DNA from: UMGS1251 sp036666555
GTDB taxonomy: Bacteria; Bacillota; Clostridia; Lachnospirales; Lachnospiraceae
Assembly: GCA_036666555.1 (NCBI GenBank)
Contig: JAVWVS010000008.1
Span: 1-64,000 of the forward strand
Length of the DNA: 64,000 nucleotides
Reading direction: 5' to 3'
Of this stretch, positions 43,374 to 51,849 are shown one piece after another; the first letter of the stretch is position 1, and each line of letters starts with the position of its first letter. A program made the position numbers and the translations under genes. A model generated the notes under the pieces. The model did not search any database and had not been told where the DNA came from. It saw only the letters and a list, made by a program, of their open reading frames with translations.

Positions 43374-44888
43374 ATGATGCGAGGACTAGAAACGCCGGTA
43401 AGAACTATTCGAAGACAGGTCTTTAAGGAAGTATCCAAACTTGGTTTTGGAGCAGAATATGAAAAGGAACTTTTGGATGAGATGGAAGCAATTCCCTATC
43501 GTTTGATTAATGACGATACTGAAAAATATAGAGAAAGTGTATATCGTTCCAGAGCAATTATAAGAGAACGATTAAGATTGGCAATGGGAATGTCTTTACG
43601 GCCGGAAAATAAACCAGTGCATTTGACTGCCGGAATAAAAGAAAGCAACATATCTGAAAAGTATTACGAACCACCGCTTATGCAAGTGATTCCATCTGCC
43701 TGTGAAAGCTGTGAAGAAAATAAATATGAAGTAAGTAATATGTGCAAAGGGTGTGTAGCCCATCCTTGTCAGGAAGTTTGCCCGGTAGGCGCTATTTCTA
43801 TGATAAATGATTATTCCTTTATTGATCAGAGCAAGTGTATCAAATGCGGAAAATGCAAAACCAGTTGTCCTTATGATGCAATTGCAAAAAAGGAACGTCC
43901 ATGTAAAAAAGCTTGTGGAGTGAATGCCATTGCATCAGATGCATATGGAAGGGCAAAAATCAACAATGAAAAATGTGTTTCCTGTGGAATGTGTATGGTA
44001 AGCTGTCCCTTTGGAGCAATTTCCGATAAATCACAAATCTTTCAGTTAAGTCGCGCTTTGAAAGAAGGCGGAGAGATTGTGGCAGAGATTGCCCCTGCAT
44101 TTGTGGGACAGTTTGGAGAGCATATCACGCCTCGAAACTTAAAAGCAGCATTGCAGGAATTAGGCTTTAAGGAAGTGTATGAAGTAGCTTTGGGTGCGGA
44201 TATCGGTGCTATTTCGGAGGCACATCATTATGTTCACAAAGTAGTGACGAAAGAATTACCATTTTTATTGACTTCTTGTTGTCCATCTTGGTCTATGCTA
44301 GCTAAAAAATATTTTCCGGATCTTGCCGAACAGGTGTCTCAGGAGCTAACACCCATGGTTGCGACTGCAAGAACCATTAAAAAAGAACATCCTCATGCAA
44401 GGGTCGTATTTATTGGACCTTGTGCAGCTAAAAAATTAGAAGCATCCAGACGAACGGTGCGAAGTGATGTGGATTTTGTTATTACCTTTGAAGAATTGCA
44501 GGCGATGTTCGATGCAAAAGAGATTGATTTAACGGAATATGAAGCAGAATCTTCTTTTCATAATGCAACCGGTGCAGGACGAGGCTATGCAGTAGCCGGT
44601 GGCGTGGCCGGAGCCATTGAGGCGTGTATCAATGCATATTATCCGGGTGTGGATGTAAACATTGAACATGCGGAAGGCCTGGCAGAGTGCCGTAAGATGT
44701 TAATGCTTGCAAAGGCAGGGAAAAAACAAGGCTGTCTGATTGAAGGAATGGGATGTCCCGGAGGCTGTGCCGCCGGAGCGGGAACGAATATACCGATTAG
44801 GAAGGCGCAACGGGAGGTTGAAGTATTTGTAGAAAATTCCACCAATGATCTGCCAGCAAAAGAATTACAGAAAATTGAGTTGAAGTAG
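43374..44888 (+). CDS. Monomeric [FeFe] hydrogenase (group B-like)
   Basis: Predicted iron-only hydrogenase exchanging electrons between ferredoxin and protons/H2. 504 aa. The N-terminal part has cysteine-rich iron-sulfur motifs (CESC...CKGC...CQEVCP; CIKCGKCKTSCP; CVSCGMCMVSCP). The H-cluster domain has the three signatures TSCCPSW (300-306), GPCAAKKLE (348-356) and EGMGCPGGC (457-465). The TSCCP and GPC variants point to the group B/monomeric class rather than the TSCCPGW/MPC group A enzymes. Whether it evolves H2 or serves another reductive role is unknown. It is 12 bases downstream of metH in the same direction. Confidence 0.85.
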   Translation: MMRGLETPVRTIRRQVFKEVSKLGFGAEYEKELLDEMEAIPYRLINDDTEKYRESVYRSRAIIRERLRLAMGMSLRPENKPVHLTAGIKESNISEKYYEPPLMQVIPSACESCEENKYEVSNMCKGCVAHPCQEVCPVGAISMINDYSFIDQSKCIKCGKCKTSCPYDAIAKKERPCKKACGVNAIASDAYGRAKINNEKCVSCGMCMVSCPFGAISDKSQIFQLSRALKEGGEIVAEIAPAFVGQFGEHITPRNLKAALQELGFKEVYEVALGADIGAISEAHHYVHKVVTKELPFLLTSCCPSWSMLAKKYFPDLAEQVSQELTPMVATARTIKKEHPHARVVFIGPCAAKKLEASRRTVRSDVDFVITFEELQAMFDAKEIDLTEYEAESSFHNATGAGRGYAVAGGVAGAIEACINAYYPGVDVNIEHAEGLAECRKMLMLAKAGKKQGCLIEGMGCPGGCAAGAGTNIPIRKAQREVEVFVENSTNDLPAKELQKIELK

Positions 44889-44904
44889 CCACTTTTTCTG
44901 TGCG

Positions 44905-44933
44905 TTGACAAACCTTCTACTTCTCTTTATAAT
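44905..44933 (+). promoter_or_regulatory. Consensus sigma-A promoter for alaS
   Basis: TTGACA at 44905-44910, 17 bases, TATAAT at 44928-44933: perfect consensus. The leader is only about 50 bases, too short for a T-box. Confidence 0.85.
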
Positions 44934-44991
44934 TAGGAATTAGGAAATTTGCCATATTAATGGCTTGAATAGGAATACCGGGAGGAAGCAT

Positions 44992-47631
44992 ATGCAAAAA
45001 TATGGAGTAAATGAATTGAGAAAAATGTTCTTGGAATTTTTTGAGAGCAAAGAGCACCTGGCAATGAAAAGTTTTTCTTTAGTGCCACACAATGACAAAA
45101 GTCTATTGTTGATTAATTCTGGAATGGCACCTTTGAAACCATTTTTCACAGGGCAAGAGATACCACCTAAAAAAAGAGTGACAACTTGTCAGAAATGTAT
45201 TCGTACTGGAGATATTGAAAATGTAGGGAAAACTGCACGTCATGGTACTTTTTTTGAAATGCTTGGAAATTTCTCTTTTGGTGACTATTTTAAAAGAGAG
45301 GCCATTCAGTGGTCATGGGAATTTCTGACGGAAGTGGTTGGATTGGATCCCCTTCGCTTATATCCTTCTGTTTATGTGGAAGATGAGGAAGCATTTGCAA
45401 TTTGGAATCAGGAAATGAAGATTCCGGCAGAACGCATTTATAAATTTGGGAAAGAAGATAATTTCTGGGAACATGGGGCAGGACCTTGTGGACCTTGTTC
45501 AGAGATTTATTATGACCGTGGAGAACAATATGGGTGCGGAAGTGAATCCTGTACCGTAGGTTGTGAGTGTGACCGTTATATGGAAATATGGAACAATGTA
45601 TTTACTCAATTTGATAACGATGGACAAAATCATTATACCGAATTGGAGCAGAAAAACATTGATACCGGGATGGGGTTGGAACGACTGGCAGCTATTGTTC
45701 AAGAGGTGGATTCTATCTTTGACGTGGATACGTTAAAGGCTCTTAGAGACCATGCAGGGCAGATTGCTCATACTAATTATGGAGAAGAGGAAAGCAAAGA
45801 CATTTCCCTGCGGGTGATTACGGACCATGTTCGTTCCGTCACTTTTATGATATCCGATGGAATTATGCCCTCCAATGAAGGACGCGGATACGTGCTTCGT
45901 CGTTTGCTTCGAAGAGCATGCCGTCATGGGAGATTACTTGGAATTCAAGGGGAATTTTTAAAGGGCTTGAGTGAAACCGTGATTCGTGGTTCCAAGGATG
46001 GATATCCGGAATTGGAAGAGAAAAAAGAATTTATTTTTAAAGTAATTCAAAGAGAAGAGGAACAGTTTAATAAAACCATTGATCAAGGCCTAGGAATTCT
46101 AGCAGAGATGGAAGCAGATATGACCCGGAAAAAAGAAAAGGTATTTTCCGGTGAAGATGCATTTAAACTATATGATACTTATGGTTTTCCGCTGGATTTA
46201 ACAAAAGAAATATTGGAAGAAAAAGGGCTACAGGTAGATGAAGAAGGTTTTCAAAAATCTATGGAAATACAACGAAAAACAGCCCGGAAAGCCAGAGAAA
46301 CTACGAATTACATGGGTGCAGATGCTACGGTATATGAATCCATCGATCCTACAGTGACTTCTACTTTTGTTGGCTATCAAACATTAACCCATGAATCTAA
46401 AATCATTGTAATGACATCCGAAACCGAAGTGACCGAAGCATTAGCAGATGGAGAAGCAGGAACTGTTTTTGTGGAAGAGACTCCCTTTTATGCTACCAGT
46501 GGGGGTCAGGAGGCAGATAAAGGGGTCATACAGGCACCCGAGGGGGAATTCCTTGTAACAGATACGATTAAGCTGCCCGGAGGGAAAATAGGCCATGTGG
46601 GACGAGTTATCAAGGGAATGTTAAAGACCGGAGACCATGCAGTACTGAACGTAGAAAAAGAAAAGAGAGCATTGTCAGCAAGAAATCATAGTGCGACACA
46701 TTTGCTACAAAAGGCATTGCGAATCGTATTAGGCAATCACGTAGAACAAGCTGGTTCCAGTGTGAATGACGAGCGGTTACGTTTTGATTTTACACATTTT
46801 TCTGCAGTCACACCGGAAGAACTGAAAAAAGTAGAAGCGATTGTCAATGAGGAAATTCAAAAAGTGTTACCGGTGGTTGTGAAAAACATGCCTATTGAAG
46901 AAGCTAGAAAAACAGGAGCCCAGGCATTGTTTGGAGAAAAATACGGTGACATTGTCCGAGTGGTCAATATGGGAGACTATTCAGTGGAATTTTGTGGTGG
47001 GACACATGTGTCAAACACGGGAGAAATTATGGCTTTTAAAATTCTTTCAGAAGCAGGTGTGGCAGCAGGGGTACGAAGAATAGAAGCATTGACCTCTAAA
47101 GGTCTTATGAACTATTATAACCATTTAGAAGAAACATTAAAAGAAGCATCCCAACTACTAAAGGCAACACCGGAGAATCTGACGGAAAAGGTGGAGCATG
47201 CATTGTCTGAAAATAAGATGCTGCACAGTGAAGTGGAAAGCTTGAAAAGTAAACTTGCTAAAGATGCTATGGGAGATGTGATGGATCATCTTGTGGAGAT
47301 TCATGGCGTAAAACTATTAGCAGTGCATGTGGATGAAGTGGATATGAATGGACTTCGTGATTTAGGAGATCAGTTAAAAGAAAAAATTGGGGAGGGAGTC
47401 ATTGTAATTGCATCTGCAGTAGCAGGAAAGGTGAATCTGATGGTAACCGTAACCGAAGGCGCTATGGAAAAAGGCGCTCATGCCGGGAATCTTATCAAAG
47501 CAATTGCAGGATGTGTTGGCGGTGGCGGCGGTGGACGTCCGAATATGGCACAAGCCGGTGGAAAGAATCCCCAAGGAATTCCAACTGCTCTTGAGAAAGT
47601 AAAAGAGGTTTTAGAGGACCAAATCAAGTAA
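44992..47631 (+). CDS. alaS: Alanyl-tRNA synthetase
   Basis: Charges tRNA-Ala. 879 aa, normal length. The class II catalytic core (1-240) has MLGNFSFGDYFKREAI, GPCGPCSEIYYDRG and NIDTGMGLERLAAIVQ; the editing domain has HSATHLLQKALR and, further on, VEFCGGTHVSNTGEI (the HxxxH...CxxxH zinc pattern); a C-terminal DHHA1-type domain ends with GGGGGGRPNMAQAGGK. ATG 44992 lies 7 bases after GGGAGG; the in-frame TTG at 44965 is upstream of the ribosome site. Confidence 0.97.
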   Translation: MQKYGVNELRKMFLEFFESKEHLAMKSFSLVPHNDKSLLLINSGMAPLKPFFTGQEIPPKKRVTTCQKCIRTGDIENVGKTARHGTFFEMLGNFSFGDYFKREAIQWSWEFLTEVVGLDPLRLYPSVYVEDEEAFAIWNQEMKIPAERIYKFGKEDNFWEHGAGPCGPCSEIYYDRGEQYGCGSESCTVGCECDRYMEIWNNVFTQFDNDGQNHYTELEQKNIDTGMGLERLAAIVQEVDSIFDVDTLKALRDHAGQIAHTNYGEEESKDISLRVITDHVRSVTFMISDGIMPSNEGRGYVLRRLLRRACRHGRLLGIQGEFLKGLSETVIRGSKDGYPELEEKKEFIFKVIQREEEQFNKTIDQGLGILAEMEADMTRKKEKVFSGEDAFKLYDTYGFPLDLTKEILEEKGLQVDEEGFQKSMEIQRKTARKARETTNYMGADATVYESIDPTVTSTFVGYQTLTHESKIIVMTSETEVTEALADGEAGTVFVEETPFYATSGGQEADKGVIQAPEGEFLVTDTIKLPGGKIGHVGRVIKGMLKTGDHAVLNVEKEKRALSARNHSATHLLQKALRIVLGNHVEQAGSSVNDERLRFDFTHFSAVTPEELKKVEAIVNEEIQKVLPVVVKNMPIEEARKTGAQALFGEKYGDIVRVVNMGDYSVEFCGGTHVSNTGEIMAFKILSEAGVAAGVRRIEALTSKGLMNYYNHLEETLKEASQLLKATPENLTEKVEHALSENKMLHSEVESLKSKLAKDAMGDVMDHLVEIHGVKLLAVHVDEVDMNGLRDLGDQLKEKIGEGVIVIASAVAGKVNLMVTVTEGAMEKGAHAGNLIKAIAGCVGGGGGGRPNMAQAGGKNPQGIPTALEKVKEVLEDQIK

Positions 47632-47687
47632 GATTAGGTGAAATATGGGAAAATAATTGAAAATCTACAAAATTTCTCAAGAAATGG

Positions 47688-47715
47688 TTGACGTAAACGA
47701 AAAATATGCTATAAT
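47688..47715 (+). promoter_or_regulatory. Sigma-A promoter for rpsU
   Basis: TTGACG at 47688-47693, 16 bases, TATAAT at 47710-47715. The leader of about 75 bases contains CAGTC (47747-47751) and GACTG (47769-47773), which could form a small hairpin just before the GGAGGGAGG run. Confidence 0.7.
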
Positions 47716-47795
47716 CATTTGTAGTGCAAGAAAAAAATACCCGAACAGTCGTATGATGCACAATATAGGACTGGAGGGAGGTTAGGTGTGATACT

Positions 47796-47972
47796 ATGTC
47801 AAATGTAATTGTAAAAGATAATGAGACGTTAGATAGCGCTTTACGCAGATTCAAGAGAAACTGTGCAAAAGCTGGAATCCAGCAGGAAATTCGTAAGAGA
47901 GAACATTACGAAAAACCAAGCGTGAAACGTAAGAAAAAATCAGAAGCTGCTAGAAAACGTAAGTTTAATTAA
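47796..47972 (+). CDS. rpsU: 30S ribosomal protein S21
   Basis: Small basic protein of the 30S subunit near the 3' end of 16S rRNA. 58 aa, exact family length: it starts MSNVIVKDNETLDSALRRFKR and continues with the lysine/arginine-rich tail (KPSVKRKKKSEAARKRKF). ATG 47796 has AGGTG at 47784-47788; the stronger GGAGGGAGG at 47773-47781 is 14 bases away, an unusual spacing. It has its own promoter and terminator. Confidence 0.96.
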   Translation: MSNVIVKDNETLDSALRRFKRNCAKAGIQQEIRKREHYEKPSVKRKKKSEAARKRKFN

Positions 47973-47985
47973 TATGTGCAGACGA

Positions 47986-48015
47986 AGAGAGTGTCTACTT
48001 AGGCACTCTCTTTTT
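47986..48015 (+). terminator. Intrinsic terminator after rpsU
   Basis: AGAGAGTG (47986-47993) pairs with CACTCTCT (48004-48011), 10-base loop, then TTTTT. Confidence 0.85.
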
Positions 48016-48031
48016 ATGTTTTGAGAAAAAG

Positions 48032-48051
48032 TTAAGACTTCTTTAAGACTT
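48032..48051 (+). promoter_or_regulatory. 11-bp-spaced direct repeat, candidate response-regulator box
   Basis: TTAAGACTT occurs at 48032-48040 and 48043-48051, a period of 11 bases. This equals one helical turn and resembles TTTAAG-N5-TTTAAG sites of OmpR/PhoB-type regulators such as CiaR. It lies about 90 bases upstream of the PF06541-type gene. No regulator gene is adjacent. Confidence 0.4.
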
Positions 48052-48138
48052 TATGTAGAGTATAGCCATGAGGAGATAAGTGTGTTAGAATAAATCGTAA
48101 ACAGAAAAGAAGATAAGAATAAGGGGAAATAAATATAT

Positions 48139-48729
48139 ATGTGGTGGAATCGAGTGATATTTGGGTTGGATGCTTATCAGGTCATTATGTGGTTTTTTGT
48201 ATACAGTGTTCTAGGATGGATGATAGAGTCTTTGTATATGTCCATTTGTAATCGGAAACTAACTAACCGCGGATTTGTGAAGGGACCATTTTGTCCAATC
48301 TATGGAGTGGGTGCGTTGACGGTGTTTTTCTTATTACAGCCGTACAGTAATCATGGTGTAGTGCTATTTGTATTAGGGTCGTTTCTGGCCACTTTTTTGG
48401 AATTTATCACGGCAGCCATTATGAATCGATTTTTTGGAGAAATCTGGTGGGATTACACGGACAAGCCATTTAATTTTCGAGGTGTTGTTTGCTTGGAAAG
48501 TTCAATAGCCTGGGGATTTTATACGATTTTCCTATTTATGTTTCTTCAGAATTTTGTTATGAAGATTGTTAATGTGATTCCTGTTTTAGCAGGAAGATTT
48601 GTTGGGAGTTTGATCCTCATTGTTTTTGTGGGAGATTTTTTAATTACACTGTACAGCAGAAAACAGGGAACATTACGAGAACAAGTGATAGGATTAAAGG
48701 AAACCTTATTAGAAAAGATTTCCAGATGA
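48139..48729 (+). CDS. PF06541-type (CmpB-like) membrane protein
   Basis: Polytopic membrane protein of the family labelled putative ABC transporter permease CmpB; the transport role has little support and I do not assign one. 196 aa with about five membrane helices and the signature YSVLGWMIESLYMS (helix 1), then NRGFVKGPFCPIYGVGAL, and a WWDYTDKPFNFRGVVCLESSIAWG block with conserved Trp, Asp and Arg/Gly residues. The C-terminal tail is charged. A candidate regulator box lies upstream and a bidirectional terminator separates it from aspA. Confidence 0.8.
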   Translation: MWWNRVIFGLDAYQVIMWFFVYSVLGWMIESLYMSICNRKLTNRGFVKGPFCPIYGVGALTVFFLLQPYSNHGVVLFVLGSFLATFLEFITAAIMNRFFGEIWWDYTDKPFNFRGVVCLESSIAWGFYTIFLFMFLQNFVMKIVNVIPVLAGRFVGSLILIVFVGDFLITLYSRKQGTLREQVIGLKETLLEKISR

Positions 48730-48735
48730 AATGAG

Positions 48736-48788
48736 AAAAAGCTCCGAGAATTGATTGCAGTGATTGATTGCAGATTCGGGAGCTTTTT
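48736..48788. terminator. Bidirectional terminator between convergent genes
   Basis: AAAAAGCTCCGA at 48736-48747 pairs with TCGGGAGCTTTTT ending at 48788. A-run and T-run on the two sides allow use on both strands; it serves the PF06541-type gene and aspA. Confidence 0.8.
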
Positions 48789-48800
48789 CTGATGCATGAA

Positions 48801-50219
48801 TTAAAAGGTATCGTATATTTTTGCAGAACTGCCAGGTTCTGTCATAGACATAGGATCTAGCACTTGATTTAATTCTTCTTCCTTCATTAACTCGGCGTCT
48901 AGAATGAGTTTGCGAATAGGAGTTCCAGTGCGGGTAGCTTCTTTCGCAATTTCAGCAGCTTTTTGATATCCTACAATGGGACAGATAGCGGTAATAATTC
49001 CCACACTGTTTTCCACCTCTTCTTTGCAATGTTCTTCATTGGCAGTAATACCGGATACACAATTATCTACAAAGGTATTGACGGCATAACCTAAGGTGTC
49101 TATTGATTGGAACAAGCAGTAAAATACAATGGGTTCAAAAGCATTGAGTTCTAATTGTCCTGCTTCCGCAGCCATGGTAATCGTCATGTCATTTCCAATA
49201 ATATTAAATGCCACTTGATTCACAACTTCCGGAATCACTGGATTAACTTTTCCGGGCATAATAGAAGAACCATTTTGTTTGGCGGGTAAATTGATTTCAT
49301 GAAAACCGGCCCGGGGACCAGAAGACATTAGACGCAAATCGTTGGCAATTTTAGAAAGAGTAACCGCACAGGCTTTTACTGCTCCGGATACTGCGACAAA
49401 AGCATCCAAGTTCTGAGTCGCATCAATTAAATCATAAGCTTGTACAAAGTCTATACCGGAAATTTTTGATAGGTTTGGTACCACTCGCCTTAAATACTTG
49501 GTATCGGCATTGAGTCCGGTGCCAATGGCGGTACCACCTAAATTTACGGTGCGCATTTCATCTATGGCTTTATCCATACGATTGATATCGCGCATAATGG
49601 CCACGGAATAGGCATGAAACTCTTGTCCTAAGCGAATCGGAACAGCATCTTGCATCTGCGTGCGTCCCATTTTGATGACGTGGTTAAATTCTTCTGATTT
49701 CTGACAAAGAGCTTCATGGAGTCTGCGAAGTTCCTTCTGTGCATGTTTTAATAGACGTAACGAGGTCATTTTACCAGCGGTAGGAATGACATCATTGGTA
49801 GATTGACCACAGTTTACATGATCATTAGGGTTGACGATGCGATAGTCACCTTTTTCCCCACCTAGAATTTCGATGGCACGGTTGGCAATGACTTCATTGG
49901 CATTCATGTTCAAAGAAGTTCCAGCACCACCTTGAATGGGATCTACAATAAAAAACTCATGCAATTTATTGTGAATGATTTCGTCACATGCTTCTACAAT
50001 AGCATCGGTGATTTTTCGGTCTAAAATTCCAGCTTCACAGTTGGTAATGGCGGCAGCTTTTTTAATATAGGCAAGACTATTAATAATTTCGGGATGCATA
50101 TAAAGACCTGTGATTTTAAAGTTTTCTGCAGCTCTTAGGGATTGCACCCCATAATAGACATCACTGAGTACGTCTTTGGATCCGATGGAATCTTTTTCCA
50201 GACGATATTTTTTCTTCAT
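48801..50219 (-). CDS. aspA: Aspartate ammonia-lyase (aspartase)
   Basis: Converts aspartate to fumarate and ammonia. 472 aa of the fumarase/aspartase superfamily with IQGGAGTSLNMNANEVIANRA, NDHVNCGQSTNDV, GRTQMQDAVPI and the flexible catalytic loop GSSIMPGKVNP (317-327). The continuation VIPEVVNQVAFNIIGND distinguishes aspartase from fumarase. AAAGGAG lies 11 bases before ATG. Divergently transcribed from a LysR-type gene, whose product is a likely regulator. Confidence 0.93.
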   Translation of the reverse strand: MKKKYRLEKDSIGSKDVLSDVYYGVQSLRAAENFKITGLYMHPEIINSLAYIKKAAAITNCEAGILDRKITDAIVEACDEIIHNKLHEFFIVDPIQGGAGTSLNMNANEVIANRAIEILGGEKGDYRIVNPNDHVNCGQSTNDVIPTAGKMTSLRLLKHAQKELRRLHEALCQKSEEFNHVIKMGRTQMQDAVPIRLGQEFHAYSVAIMRDINRMDKAIDEMRTVNLGGTAIGTGLNADTKYLRRVVPNLSKISGIDFVQAYDLIDATQNLDAFVAVSGAVKACAVTLSKIANDLRLMSSGPRAGFHEINLPAKQNGSSIMPGKVNPVIPEVVNQVAFNIIGNDMTITMAAEAGQLELNAFEPIVFYCLFQSIDTLGYAVNTFVDNCVSGITANEEHCKEEVENSVGIITAICPIVGYQKAAEIAKEATRTGTPIRKLILDAELMKEEELNQVLDPMSMTEPGSSAKIYDTF

Positions 50220-50247
50220 TATTTTTCACGCTCCTTTGATTTCTGTT

Positions 50248-50279
50248 TTGATTATAAAAGGAAGTTGTGATATAATCAA
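50248..50279. promoter_or_regulatory. Overlapping divergent sigma-A promoters of aspA and lysR
   Basis: Plus strand: TTGATT 50248-50253, 17 bases, TATAAT 50271-50276. Minus strand: TTGATT 50279-50274, 17 bases, TATAAT 50256-50251. The ends form the inverted repeat TTGATTATA/TATAATCAA, so each -35 overlaps the other's -10 and the two promoters occupy the same DNA. Confidence 0.75.
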
Positions 50280-50339
50280 ATACAAATAGCATTATAATTG
50301 GTATAGCTTTTAAACTATGATCGGAAACAGGTGGAACAA

Positions 50340-51308
50340 ATGGAAGTATTTAACGGAAAAGAATATGTGTATGAAGTATATAAAGAAAGAAGTTTTTCAA
50401 AAGCGGCGAAAAATCTTTATATTTCCCAGCCTTCTTTAAGTGCTTCGGTAAAAAGAGTAGAAGAGAAAGTGGGATTTCCTATTTTTGACCGAAGCACTGC
50501 ACCAATTAGTCTTACGGATTGTGGAATACAGTATATTAAAGCAACAGAACGGATGAAGGCAGTAGAGGCAGACTTTGAGAGATATGTGGATGATATGTCG
50601 AAACTTCGAACGGGAACACTTTTCATTGGTGGCAGTAATTTGTTCTCTTCGTATATATTACCGCCTATGATTACCGCATTTACGGAAAAATATCCATTAA
50701 TTCAAATACATCTGATTGAGGAAAGTACTATGAGGTTAGAAGAACAGCTATTGGATGGAACGTTAGATTTGATGATTGATAATTTTGAGTTTGATGATGC
50801 CTTATTCGAAAGGTATTTTTATCAATCAGAACATTTACTTTTGGTAGTACCAAGGCGATATCCGGTGGTAGAGCAGCTTTCTCCGTACGAACTTTCCGTG
50901 GAAACCATTGTAAGCCAAGAGTATTTAAAGGAAGAAGTGGAGGCGGTTCCCTTGAAAGCATTTGCAAAAGTCCCTTTTATTTTTTTGAAACCGGAAAACG
51001 ATACCATGAAACGAGGGATGAAGATATGCAAATCCCAAGGGCTCACTCCTCATATCATTATGAACTTAGATCAACAGATGACCGCTTATAATGTGGCGTG
51101 TTCAGGGATGGGAGCTTGTTTTGCCAGTGATATTTTACTGCAATATGGGTTACAGCATTCGGAAGTAGCCTATTATAAATTAAATAATAAAGAGTGCCAG
51201 CGAAATATTTATTTTTATCATAAAAGAGGAAGATATGTAACGATGGCAATGCAAGAATTTTTAAATATGTGTCTAACCAATGATTCCGTGAAGGAAAGGG
51301 GAAAATAA
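50340..51308 (+). CDS. LysR-family transcriptional regulator
   Basis: 322 aa. The N-terminal winged helix (EVYKERSFSKAAKNLYISQPSLSASVKRVEEKVGFPIFDRS) is followed by a periplasmic-binding-like effector domain (GTLFIGGSNLFSSYILPPMITAFTEKYPLIQIHLIEE). ATG 50340 lies 5 bases after AGGTGG; the GTG at 50331 is part of that site. Divergent from aspA with an overlapping promoter, so probable control of aspA and itself; the effector is unknown. It is followed by the deacylase gene after one base, suggesting an operon. Confidence 0.9.
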   Translation: MEVFNGKEYVYEVYKERSFSKAAKNLYISQPSLSASVKRVEEKVGFPIFDRSTAPISLTDCGIQYIKATERMKAVEADFERYVDDMSKLRTGTLFIGGSNLFSSYILPPMITAFTEKYPLIQIHLIEESTMRLEEQLLDGTLDLMIDNFEFDDALFERYFYQSEHLLLVVPRRYPVVEQLSPYELSVETIVSQEYLKEEVEAVPLKAFAKVPFIFLKPENDTMKRGMKICKSQGLTPHIIMNLDQQMTAYNVACSGMGACFASDILLQYGLQHSEVAYYKLNNKECQRNIYFYHKRGRYVTMAMQEFLNMCLTNDSVKERGK

Positions 51309-51309
51309 T

Positions 51310-51849
51310 ATGATTTACATCAGTGAAATTAGTAAAGTGGCACCGGTCGATCAAAGAATTCCATTAGAGAAGGCGGTATATGAAGCGCTAGATAAACTTC
51401 AGATTACCTATGAACGAGTAGATAACGATGAAGTCGTCACCATGGAAGAATGTGTGGAAATCGACAAAGCCTTAGGAACCGAAATTCGAAAAAGCATTTT
51501 TTTATGCAATTCGAAAAAGACCAGTTTCTTTTTGCTTGTGATGCCTGCGGCAAAAGCACTGGATACAAAAGTACTTTGTGGGAAACTTGGATGTTCCAAG
51601 TTATCTTTTGCATCTCCAGAGGCCATGGAAGAACATTTAGGGGTAACACCGGGTTCTGCTACGATTATGGGGCTTCTAAATGATGAGGAGGATTATGTAC
51701 AACTCATTTTGGACAAAGAGGTGGCAGAGGAAGAATGGTTTGGCTGCAATCCCGGGATCAATACCAGTCATCTAAAAATCCATACCAAGGATTTGCTGAA
51801 CAAATTTCTTCCATTTGCGAGACATCGTGCAAAAATCATAGAATTATAG
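51310..51849 (+). CDS. YbaK/ProX-family aminoacyl-tRNA deacylase
   Basis: Trans-editing hydrolase family that removes mischarged amino acids (Ala or Cys from tRNA-Pro in known members). 179 aa with YERVDNDEVVTMEECVEIDKALGTEIRKSIFLCN (the conserved Lys in KSIFL), MPAAKALD, and GVTPGSATIMGLLND. It starts one base after lysR and probably shares its transcript. Its 3' end overlaps the converging DUF1576 gene by 6 bases. Substrate cannot be settled from sequence. Confidence 0.85.
   Translation: MIYISEISKVAPVDQRIPLEKAVYEALDKLQITYERVDNDEVVTMEECVEIDKALGTEIRKSIFLCNSKKTSFFLLVMPAAKALDTKVLCGKLGCSKLSFASPEAMEEHLGVTPGSATIMGLLNDEEDYVQLILDKEVAEEEWFGCNPGINTSHLKIHTKDLLNKFLPFARHRAKIIEL

Noticed and set aside
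44934..44991. T-box leader for alaS
   Set aside because: The leader after the consensus promoter is only about 50 bases and has no T-box sequence or large stems.
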